Assembly: GCA_041748555.1 (NCBI GenBank)
Contig: JBGTDA010000093.1
Location: forward strand, 1 to 64,000
Direction of reading: 5' to 3'
Source: Rhodonellum sp041748555
Lineage (GTDB): Bacteria; Bacteroidota; Bacteroidia; Cytophagales; Cyclobacteriaceae
DNA length: 64,000 nt
Shown here: one piece after another, positions 54,250-61,665 of the stretch
How positions within the stretch are numbered: position 1 is the first letter of the stretch
Layout of the letters: each line of letters begins with the position of its first letter
The notes under the pieces: generated by a model
Told to the model about the DNA's origin: nothing
The model's database searches: none
The model's input: only the letters and a program-made list of their open reading frames with translations
Program-made: the position numbers and the translations under genes

Positions 54250-54720
54250 GATCTCTCCCTACGTCGAGATGACGTCTGTGGCACCGTCACCTTGACGAAG
54301 GAAGGGTCTCTTGGGGAAGAAACAGGCGATAGCTACCGGAAACAACGGTGATATGAAAACTGAATCGGAATTAATTTTATCCCTCTAATCGAACTGCGGG
54401 GGATCTCTCCTTACGTCGAGATGACGTTTGTGGTACCGTCACCCTGACAAAGGAAGGGTCTCTCGAGGTACAGTAATGCGATAATTACCGGAAATTAAGG
54501 GATATCATCAGGGATTTTTTTTAGTTCATCCGTCTGTACCTCAAGGGATCTCTCTTTGCGTCGAAATGACATTCATGTGAGCGTTACCCTGAAGAAGGAA
54601 GGGTCTGGTGGGGTACAGGAATGCGATACTTAACGGAAATACAGGGAATATCCATGCATTTTTATAAATCATACCCTCTAGTCGAACCCCAAGGAACCTC
54701 TCCTGATGTCGAGATGACGA
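54250..54720 (+). repeat. Second array of REP-like long hairpins
   Basis: Three complete hairpins (54250-54310, 54402-54462, 54547-54607) and a final half (54694-54720), repeated every 145-152 bases. Arms as in the array at 44392-44710. The spacers again carry GCGATAGCTACCGGAAA and TCTAATCGAACTGCGGGG variants. It fills most of the 716-base gap between the DUF5916 relic and the kelch gene; the rest of the gap shows nothing else. Confidence 0.88.
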
Positions 54721-54880
54721 AGGGAGCAGTCATCCTAAAGCAGTGGACACATGGGCTACAAGCACAAACATTTGAGAGGTTAGAAGAGATATAGGTGATT
54801 TGGTGTTTTTATTTACCTCCATAATTCATAAAAACCCACTCTCATAAAGTAAACTGAACTTTTATTCCTATTTTCAATCT

Positions 54881-56335
54881 ATGAAAGCTAGATTCTCCAT
54901 TTTTTTTTTATTGATTTGGTTCAGTGCATGTGAGGAGGATATTGAATCATTTTCACTTCTGACAGAGGAGTCGCTATATGTAAGTAGTGAAAAAGCTCAA
55001 TTGGTAGGCAGACTTATAAGTGACAATAAACTTGAAGTGGAAGATCATGGCTTTTGGATTGGATCTGATGAATCTTTTTCTGATCCTATAGTTGTTTCAT
55101 TGGGAAAAAGAACCGGACCTGGAAGGTTCTTGGGAGAAGTGCAAGATCTTTCTCCCGGGAGAAATTATTTTACAAAATCATATGCAGAGTTCAAGGGAGA
55201 AATAATATTTGGAAATATTATTCAGTTAAACTCCAAAAACCCCGGGATTTTCTCCTTTTTTCCTGAATATGAACTACCCGGCAAAATAATCGAAATTATA
55301 GGTTTAAATCTTAGCCCTGAAACCAAGGTATTTTTCGACAATGCCGAAGCCAAAATTGAAGATATCATTTATGAATCTTTATTGAAAGTAAGAATTCCAC
55401 CAATCGAAAACAATACATCTCCTAAAATCAAATTGATAAGCAATGGAAATGAAATGGTTTTTGGGAAAAATTTCGAATATATCATCGGGAATTTCAGTTT
55501 TGTTGGCTTTCCCGAAAAATTTCTTTTGAACAAATCCCTGAGCTTCACTCAAGACGGTAAATTTTATGTGGGATCAGGTTTAATATCAGCTTTGGATATC
55601 CATCCGTTTTTTTGGGAATTCGATCCTGAATTGAATAGATGGAGTACTCATGAATTGGATTCAGATCCTCATATCAACGGTTTTGGCATCAACGGATATT
55701 ATGGAGGAGGTATGGATTATAATTTGGTTGGAGATACCGGTGTACCCAATCCGGCATTTTGGAAATGGAATGAAAATATACCTATAAAGAAAGCTGACCT
55801 TCCCTACCCTGCTGTAAACAGTATTGCCTTCCAAATCCAAAGCAAAATATATTTATTGGGAGGAAGCGTGGAAGGTTTTGAAAATTTATTGTATGAATAT
55901 GATATCAACCGAGATTCATGGAATGCCCCGAAAACCTTTCCTTTTAAAGTAAAAAATAATCTTACCCATTTTGTTTATGAGGATAAACTGTACTTCATTT
56001 CCGATAGAAAGGAACTTTATGTGTTCGATCCCGATACAGGCGAAAGGGAAATTATCGGAATGTTCCCGGGAGATAACTCAAAAGGTTATGGAGTAGCATC
56101 AATTGTAGGAGACAGGGTTATTGTAGGTTTTTATGAACAGTCAATCGAGGTTTGGGAATTGAATCTGAAAAACATTAGCTGGAAAAGAAAATCCGATTTC
56201 CCTGGTATATTTTTAGGAAATAATCTGGGAATTTTCAGTAAAAACAATTCGATTTATTTACTTAGATCCACTAACCAACCCTCGTCTGAATATGGAAATA
56301 TGGAGTTTTGGAAATTTGACCCTGACAAATTTTGA
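54881..56335 (+). CDS. Kelch/IPT-domain surface lipoprotein
   Basis: A 484-residue lipoprotein (lipobox FSAC, Cys17). Residues ~30-115 form an Ig-like domain (VEDHGFWIGSDESFSD ... GRNYFTKSYAE). Residues ~120-205 look like an IPT/TIG domain (GKIIEIIGLNLSPETKVFFDNAEAK). Residues ~210-484 contain kelch-type propeller blades, for example KIYLLGGSVEGFENLLYEYD and NRDSWNAPKTFPF. The protein is probably on the outer membrane and binds a partner or ligand. It ends four bases before a DUF4249 lipoprotein gene, so the two are cotranscribed. No TonB-dependent receptor adjoins, unlike usual DUF4249 loci. Confidence 0.88.
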   Translation: MKARFSIFFLLIWFSACEEDIESFSLLTEESLYVSSEKAQLVGRLISDNKLEVEDHGFWIGSDESFSDPIVVSLGKRTGPGRFLGEVQDLSPGRNYFTKSYAEFKGEIIFGNIIQLNSKNPGIFSFFPEYELPGKIIEIIGLNLSPETKVFFDNAEAKIEDIIYESLLKVRIPPIENNTSPKIKLISNGNEMVFGKNFEYIIGNFSFVGFPEKFLLNKSLSFTQDGKFYVGSGLISALDIHPFFWEFDPELNRWSTHELDSDPHINGFGINGYYGGGMDYNLVGDTGVPNPAFWKWNENIPIKKADLPYPAVNSIAFQIQSKIYLLGGSVEGFENLLYEYDINRDSWNAPKTFPFKVKNNLTHFVYEDKLYFISDRKELYVFDPDTGEREIIGMFPGDNSKGYGVASIVGDRVIVGFYEQSIEVWELNLKNISWKRKSDFPGIFLGNNLGIFSKNNSIYLLRSTNQPSSEYGNMEFWKFDPDKF

Positions 56336-56339
56336 GTAA

Positions 56340-57383
56340 ATGAAAAAGCGGCTGTTTTTTTTACTGTTTTTAATTCCGGGTTGTATCGAACCGTATCTTG
56401 TAGTGGCTCCTGAAAGCGAAAGTATGCTTAATGTGGAAGGTTTCATTACGGATTTCCCGGGGCCACATGTGATTAAAATCAGCAGAACAGCCACCTATGG
56501 AAGTGTATTTGTGGATTTTATCAGACCTGTTTCCCAGGCAATAGTCGCAGTCAGGGAAAATGAAACCGGATTGGTGACCTTTTTAAAGGAAACAGATCAG
56601 GGAATGTATGAAACCCCCACAATTTTTGAGGCTAAAATCGGAAATACGTATTCGTTAAAAATAACAACAAGGGAAGGAATAGAATATACATCATTTCCCA
56701 GTAAAACCCATCAGGCACCCCAATTGGATTCAATGGTTTACAGTACCCTCGTCATACCAACGGAAAACAGACTGCTTCCACGTTCGGGTTTGAGATTGTT
56801 GGCTTATTTTAAAGATCCTTCTGATGAAAAGAATTTTTATTTCTGGAATGTAAAAAATCCTATTGCCAAAGTTGAAACTTTTCCGGAGTTTTTCAAGCCA
56901 AGGTTCAGTCTTCCCTCGGATCCATATCAGCCAAAAGAATGCTGCAAATATTGCGATGTTCCTGATGTCAATCTTTTTAACTCCTTATACATAGCAGATG
57001 ATTCCGATTTTAACGGACTGGTTACCAATCAAATCGCTGGATTTTTGGAAGATAACGGCTTTAGGTTTTCCTATAAGTATCAGTTTGAATTTGAACAGAT
57101 GGCAATTTCTGAGGAAACTTTCAGGTTTTTAAAGTTGGTCAATCAACAGCTGACGATCTCAGGTAGTGTATTTGATCCCCCACCCGCCAATATAAGGGGA
57201 AATCTGGTTTGCCTTACCCATCCGGAAGAAACCGTTTTGGGCCATTTTTTTTCCGCTGGTGTTTCAAAAACAAGTATACTTTTAAATCGTGAGGACTTGG
57301 ATCTGATCCAAATCCAGCGGGCATTCAATGACGACTGTAGGCTTTTGAATCAACCTGTACCTCCTTCTAATGTGGATCCTTGA
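56340..57383 (+). CDS. DUF4249 family lipoprotein
   Basis: A 347-residue exported lipoprotein (lipobox LIPGC, Cys15). The start IEPYLVVAPESESMLNVEGF is the typical DUF4249 opening, followed by PHVIKISRTATYGS, YSLKITTREGIEYTS and a C-terminal CLTHPEETVLGHFFSAGVSK segment, all family hallmarks. Members usually lie next to a TonB-dependent receptor and may help capture its ligand. Here the partner is a kelch lipoprotein four bases upstream. Three closely spaced Cys (ECCKYC) are visible. Function of the family is not established. Confidence 0.93.
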   Translation: MKKRLFFLLFLIPGCIEPYLVVAPESESMLNVEGFITDFPGPHVIKISRTATYGSVFVDFIRPVSQAIVAVRENETGLVTFLKETDQGMYETPTIFEAKIGNTYSLKITTREGIEYTSFPSKTHQAPQLDSMVYSTLVIPTENRLLPRSGLRLLAYFKDPSDEKNFYFWNVKNPIAKVETFPEFFKPRFSLPSDPYQPKECCKYCDVPDVNLFNSLYIADDSDFNGLVTNQIAGFLEDNGFRFSYKYQFEFEQMAISEETFRFLKLVNQQLTISGSVFDPPPANIRGNLVCLTHPEETVLGHFFSAGVSKTSILLNREDLDLIQIQRAFNDDCRLLNQPVPPSNVDP

Positions 57384-57451
57384 TAAGGAGAATTATAATC
57401 AAACTGAAGGATATTTCTCCTTCCGTCTACATGACAAGAAGAAAGTTGTGC

Positions 57452-57476
57452 GTCACCCTGACGAGGGAAGGGTCAC
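57452..57476 (+). repeat. REP-like arm before the intact ywbE-like gene
   Basis: Core CCCTGACGAGGGAAGGG with a degenerate left arm at about 57409-57435. It overlaps no gene and is placed like the arm before the ywbE relic at 44146. Confidence 0.7.
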
Positions 57477-57615
57477 CCAAAGTCCAGAAAGTGTAAGAAA
57501 AAATATTGGTAAGGACACAAACATCGGAGGTAGAAAAATCATGTTGAAAAATCAACACGAAACAAGACCAAGAGGTTTTTCCGATTTCCCTATCCAATAC
57601 CCTTATATTTGTAAA

Positions 57616-57819
57616 ATGGACGGAAAAAACAGAAAAGACATCCACACTGGTCAGGAGGTGGAAATCGTCAAAAAGGAGCATCAGCGAACCGGCGAACTTA
57701 CGCAGGGTCAGGTAAAACGGATCCTCACCAAATCAGGCTTTCATCCCCATGGTATCAAAGTCCAACTGGAAACCGGTGAGGTAGGCAGGGTGAAGAACAT
57801 TCTTCCGGAAATATCTTAA
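57616..57819 (+). CDS. YwbE-family (DUF2196) small protein
   Basis: A 67-residue soluble protein MDGKNRKDIHTGQEVEIVKK...GQVKRILTKSGFHPHGIKVQLETGEVGRVKNILPEIS. The central VKRILTKSGFHPHGIKV motif defines the family. I chose the ATG at 57616 because family members start just here and the in-frame codons upstream come from the repeat/leader. TATATTTG at 57604-57611 ends five bases before the ATG; if it is the -7 box, the mRNA would have almost no leader. A near-identical copy at 44146 lacks the ATG. Function unknown. Confidence 0.9.
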   Translation: MDGKNRKDIHTGQEVEIVKKEHQRTGELTQGQVKRILTKSGFHPHGIKVQLETGEVGRVKNILPEIS

Positions 57820-57968
57820 ATGCGTCATCCACTTGTGATTTCCGGAGATCGTATTAAAGTTTTTTGTTGGTAGACAAACATGAACCGATTCAGGGCTGAT
57901 TCAGAAAATCAATATTTTACCGCACTACCGGAAATTTCCCAGGCGTGCACATGATGCCTGTTATCCCC

Positions 57969-58733
57969 TTACTCCCCCTTTTCCACCAAATACTTCCAAT
58001 ACCGCCTGGGAACATGCTGCAGATGGAGCTTTGGATTTTTGCGGGAAGATATATTGGTGGCTTTAAAGTAGTTTTTCCAGAGCTTCTGAAATTCATTTTC
58101 ATTTGGGTCCCACTCTAGATCCAAAACTGCCGGGTGTGGGCTAGTTTCCGATTCCTGAACTTCTACAGTGATGACCCTTTGTAGATCATAATAAATTCCA
58201 TACTGCCTTCTTCTATCAAAAATCAACCATTTCTGATCTGCGTAGCGTTTTTTAAAATGGCCCGATATAAGAGGGAGCACATCAAAGTCGGGCTCAATTC
58301 CTGAATAAAAAACCCCGTCTCCACCCAAAGCAAACCGGACAAAGGCCGTCATGCGGTGCCGTTCTCTTCCGATTTTTTTCAATACATCCTGAAGGGCAAT
58401 TACGTCCGGATGACCAAAATCTCTTAAAATGTTTTTTTGAGACTCCAGCGCATAAGCCACCACGCCCAAAACAATATCTTCAATTCCTTCTATTTCAGAT
58501 AAGATAGCCTTCCAAAGAGCATTTAATCCCTCCGCTCCAATTATATCTTGGAGCTTCTTTCTCACACGATTGGCTTTTTCTTCATCAAAAGAAATATGCA
58601 GATTTTGTGAAAACAACTGTTCCGCAACCTGGTGTTTACGTCTGATCCTGGGTTCTTTAAGCTGTAAGGCATATACTTCAAAAATCGCAGTAAGCAACCC
58701 CTCAAATGACCCATCATAAATCAGATAGGTCAT
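57969..58733 (-). CDS. TIGR03915-family putative DNA repair protein
   Basis: A 254-residue protein beginning MTYLIYDGSFEGLLTAIFEVYA, the TIGR03915 signature, with the PDFDVLPLISGHFKKRYADQKWLIFDRRRQYGIYYD region and a C-terminal WKNYFKATNISSRKNPKLHLQHVPRRYWKYLVEK segment. Members occur next to radical-SAM genes as here; their start overlaps the stop of that gene by one base (TAATG), showing tight coupling. A DNA modification or repair role is assumed from context in the family; no catalytic motif is obvious in this single-domain form. Confidence 0.93.
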   Translation of the reverse strand: MTYLIYDGSFEGLLTAIFEVYALQLKEPRIRRKHQVAEQLFSQNLHISFDEEKANRVRKKLQDIIGAEGLNALWKAILSEIEGIEDIVLGVVAYALESQKNILRDFGHPDVIALQDVLKKIGRERHRMTAFVRFALGGDGVFYSGIEPDFDVLPLISGHFKKRYADQKWLIFDRRRQYGIYYDLQRVITVEVQESETSPHPAVLDLEWDPNENEFQKLWKNYFKATNISSRKNPKLHLQHVPRRYWKYLVEKGE

Positions 58734-60007
58734 TAAAAAAGAGAAAGCTGAGGTGAAAAGTTGTTTCTGAATTTGCTTCGTCCGGATTGCAGGATCAGCC
58801 CTCTCAGCTGTGGGCTGTCAAGGAAGTTCGTTTGCCCTGTGTTGCCACAGGTGATAAAATACTTTGCCCTGTTCATGGCAATGCCAAGCTTCTTAAGCTT
58901 CTCCATGTTCAATGGACCGAATCTTCTTGCGGCAACCATCTTTTTGGCTGACTTCACCCCCACTCCCGGAATGCGCAGGATCATGTGGTAATCTGCTTTG
59001 TTTACATCCACAGGAAAATCCCCTCTGTTGCGGAGTGCCCAGGCAAGCTTGGGGTCGATTTCCAGATCAAGGTTAGGATAGGCGTCATTGACGATTTCCT
59101 GAGGACCAAACTCATAAAACCGCATCAGCCAATCCGTCTGGTAAAGTCTGTTTTCCCGCACCATGGGAACAGGAGTTCCCAGAACAGGCAGATTGGAATG
59201 TTCCAGAACAGGGACGTATCCGGAAAAATAAACCCGCTTGAGATTGAATTTTTGGTATAGAAAAGTAGATGTTTTGACAATTTCCAAATCGGTTTCATTG
59301 GTGGCTCCTATGATCATCTGACTTGACTGCCCGGCAGGGGCGAATTTCGGAGTTGATTTGATCAGCTTGATCTCATCCTTGAATTTCAAGATGTCATTGT
59401 GAATCGAACCCATGGGTTTCAACATCTCTTTATGGTCCTTGTCAGGCGCCAATAATTTCAATCCGGATTTGGTAGGCAACTCAATGTTGACACTTAGACG
59501 GTCAGCGTATAACCCTGCTTCACGCATCAAACCATCACTTGCCCCCGGGATTGTTTTCAGGTGGATATAGCCGTTGAAATGATGTTCTTCCCTAAGTTTT
59601 TTGGCTATGCGCACCAGACGCTCCATAGTATAATCAGCATCCTTAAAAATGCCGGAGGACAAAAACAGGCCCTCAATATAATTTCTGCGATAGAAATTAA
59701 GGGTAAGCTCCACCACTTCGTCCACTGTAAAAGCGGCCCGTTTGATATCGTTGCTTTTTCTGGAAACGCAGTAAAGGCAATCAAAAATGCAGTGGTTTGT
59801 CAAAAGGATCTTGAGCAGGGATACACATCTACCATCCTCGGTATAGGTATGACAGATACCCATCCCGGTACTGTTGCCCAAGCCTTTGGTTTCATTGGTA
59901 CGGTTGCTGCCACTAGAGGAGCAGGAAACATCGTATTTGGCAGCATCTGCCAATAGGGTAAGTTTTTCTTGAAGTCGGTCCCAATTCATTTGCAATTGGA
60001 TTAACAA
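58733..60007 (-). CDS. Putative DNA modification/repair radical SAM protein
   Basis: A 424-residue protein of the TIGR03916 group. The radical-SAM cluster ligands are C73, C77 and C80 (NHCIFDCLYC). The C-terminal part has a helix-hairpin-helix, VNKADYHMILRIPGVGVKSAKKM, which binds DNA nonspecifically. An additional Cys pair lies near residues 51-61 (GICHTYTEDGRC). The enzyme should use S-adenosylmethionine and a [4Fe-4S] cluster to act on nucleic acid, with TIGR03915 protein as partner. The exact reaction is not known from sequence. Confidence 0.94.
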   Translation of the reverse strand: MLIQLQMNWDRLQEKLTLLADAAKYDVSCSSSGSNRTNETKGLGNSTGMGICHTYTEDGRCVSLLKILLTNHCIFDCLYCVSRKSNDIKRAAFTVDEVVELTLNFYRRNYIEGLFLSSGIFKDADYTMERLVRIAKKLREEHHFNGYIHLKTIPGASDGLMREAGLYADRLSVNIELPTKSGLKLLAPDKDHKEMLKPMGSIHNDILKFKDEIKLIKSTPKFAPAGQSSQMIIGATNETDLEIVKTSTFLYQKFNLKRVYFSGYVPVLEHSNLPVLGTPVPMVRENRLYQTDWLMRFYEFGPQEIVNDAYPNLDLEIDPKLAWALRNRGDFPVDVNKADYHMILRIPGVGVKSAKKMVAARRFGPLNMEKLKKLGIAMNRAKYFITCGNTGQTNFLDSPQLRGLILQSGRSKFRNNFSPQLSLF

Positions 60008-60122
60008 AATTCATGGAACATGGTTTCACAGATTAAAAAAATTTTGGTTCCAAGAAGGGGATTTAAATGCATTTGTTTTCCTTGTTTTTTATAACCGTTG
60101 TAAATAAACTTCAATTAATACC

Positions 60123-60286
60123 GTCACCCTGACGAAGGAAGGGTCTCCCAGACTACAGAACTGTGATAGGTACCGTAAACAATGGGATTTGAGACCACCC
60201 GGAATTAATTTTAACCCTCTAATCGAACCGCGGGGGATCTCTCCTTGCGTCGAGATGACGTACAGGTGACTTCACCCTGACGAGGA
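60123..60286 (+). repeat. REP-like hairpin elements before the VOC gene
   Basis: One right arm (60123-60147) and, after an ~90-base spacer, a left arm with a shortened right arm (60236-60286). Spacer sequences TGATAGGTACCGTAAACA and CTCTAATCGAACCGCGGGG agree with those in the other arrays. The remainder of the 419-base gap has no other feature. Confidence 0.8.
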
Positions 60287-60426
60287 AAAAAATGTTTTAT
60301 GAGAACACAATCATCGGCAATGGATTCACTAAATTGTTTCAAAATACTTTTTTCAAATCAGTTCACTTTACTGCTTTTGAGAATTGAAATCTATATATAA
60401 TTCTGTCAATTTAAAACCAAAACATT

Positions 60427-60807
60427 ATGGAACAACTAAGATTAGGTGCATTCTCGATCAGCCTGAGTGTCAAGGACATTTTGGCTTCAAAAAAATTTTA
60501 TGAAAATCTCGGTTTTATGGAATTTGGTGGCGATATCAATCAGCATTGGCTGATCATGAAAAACGGAAATGCCCTGATCGGATTATTTCAGGGAATGTTT
60601 GATAACAACCTCTTGACCTTCAATCCCGGATGGGATGAAAATGCAAACAACATCGAAGACTTTGATGATGTCCGAGCAATCCAAAGAAGGCTTAAGGAAA
60701 AAGGTATCCGACCGGAAAGCGAAACAGATGAATCCACCACAGGACCCGGCAGCATGGTCATCACCGACCCCGACGGCAACAGCATCCTGATAGATCAGCA
60801 CCGGTGA
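60427..60807 (+). CDS. VOC (glyoxalase/bleomycin-resistance fold) family protein
   Basis: A 126-residue protein with the paired beta-alpha-beta-beta-beta modules of the VOC superfamily: FSISLSVKDILASKKFYENLGF at the start, HWLIMKNGNALIGLF, and the C-terminal PGSMVITDPDGNSILIDQH, where H and E/D positions usually bind metal. The protein may be a lyase, dioxygenase or binding protein; no clear specificity. It is not in an operon. Confidence 0.93.
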   Translation: MEQLRLGAFSISLSVKDILASKKFYENLGFMEFGGDINQHWLIMKNGNALIGLFQGMFDNNLLTFNPGWDENANNIEDFDDVRAIQRRLKEKGIRPESETDESTTGPGSMVITDPDGNSILIDQHR

Positions 60808-60883
60808 TTTCAGAAATCACGCCACCTCCACGTCTGTACTCCGGGATGAGGTAGCTAACTGAAGCAAGATGCCGTTTGTGGTC

Positions 60884-60908
60884 GTCACCCTGAGGAAGGA
60901 AGGGTCTC
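60884..60908 (+). repeat. REP-like right arm after the VOC gene
   Basis: Core ACCCTGAGGAAGGAAGGGTC, one change from the family; a left arm is only faintly visible. Confidence 0.7.
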
Positions 60909-61034
60909 CTGAGGATTCTCAAAAGTTATGAGGCATTGTTTGGATGCTACGGTTGGAATCACACTAAAAGAAATTTTATTGAAGGTTAAATCAAGTGAGT
61001 CAGAAACCGGAGAAAAAATATTGCAAAAAAATCA

Positions 61035-61211
61035 ATGAATTCCATTAATAATTATCAATCTCTGATTATTGGATTAGCCGTTATTTTTGGACTACTACTT
61101 GGTAAAATAACCTTTATCTCAAAATTCGCCGAGTATTTTATCGTCCCGCTTTTGATGATCATGCTGTTTGGAATTTTCCTGAATATCCCCATCAGCGATA
61201 TGAACCCTTAA
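61035..61211 (+). pseudogene. N-terminal fragment of an ACR3/bile-acid symporter-like transporter
   Basis: 58 residues from ATG 61035: two hydrophobic helices, SLIIGLAVIFGLLLGKITF and YFIVPLLMIMLFGIFLNIPI, separated by SKFAE. The FAEYFIVPLLMIMLFGIFL pattern is the start of arsenite permease ACR3-type and related BASS transporters, which have ten helices. A stop at 61209 ends it; the remaining ~270 residues are absent. Non-functional. Confidence 0.6.
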
Positions 61212-61665
61212 TTGTTCCTTGTATTTAAAATTTCCTCTCAAAATAAAGCACTGGCCTCTGCAATCGCCAGGGATGAGATTTTGAAAAAAATCATCATCAA
61301 GGCAGAAGATTTCCATTTCATAGTCAAGGAGAGAGACAGAACATTACTCCGCTCCCGCCTTTGGCAGCTTGGGTTATTTGATGAGCAAGTGATCTGTTTT
61401 TAGATGAAAACCGGAAACATAAAGAGTAAATTGAAAGAACGAAAATCCAAAGTTTAAAGAGTGACTTGAGGGAATTCTTATTTGCGAGACTTTAATCTCT
61501 TTCTTAATTACCTATAATTTCAACTCTAGGTTAAGCGGCAGCATGGGTAACCGAGCCTTAGCCAAACATTTTGATTAAAGCCGGGACCTATAGCATTTTT
61601 ATAAAGGTTATTTTATCAATAATTTCTAATTTGCATCCTTTCTTACAAAAGAAACTTCCTTAACA
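61212..61665. other. Relic-bearing gap before the YfhO-family gene
   Basis: After the transporter fragment, an open frame (61212-61403) codes for KALASAIARDEILKKIIIKA and ERDRTLLRSRLWQLGLFDEQ, a normal-looking protein C-terminus without a start. It seems to be the tail of a second, unidentified gene joined directly to the fragment. Nothing is recognised from 61404 to 61665. Confidence 0.4.

Noticed and set aside
57370..57615. Longer YwbE-like protein starting at 57370 (149 residues).
   Set aside because: The extra part translates the REP arm and leader; the duplicate has a stop in that region and the family starts at MDGKNRKD.
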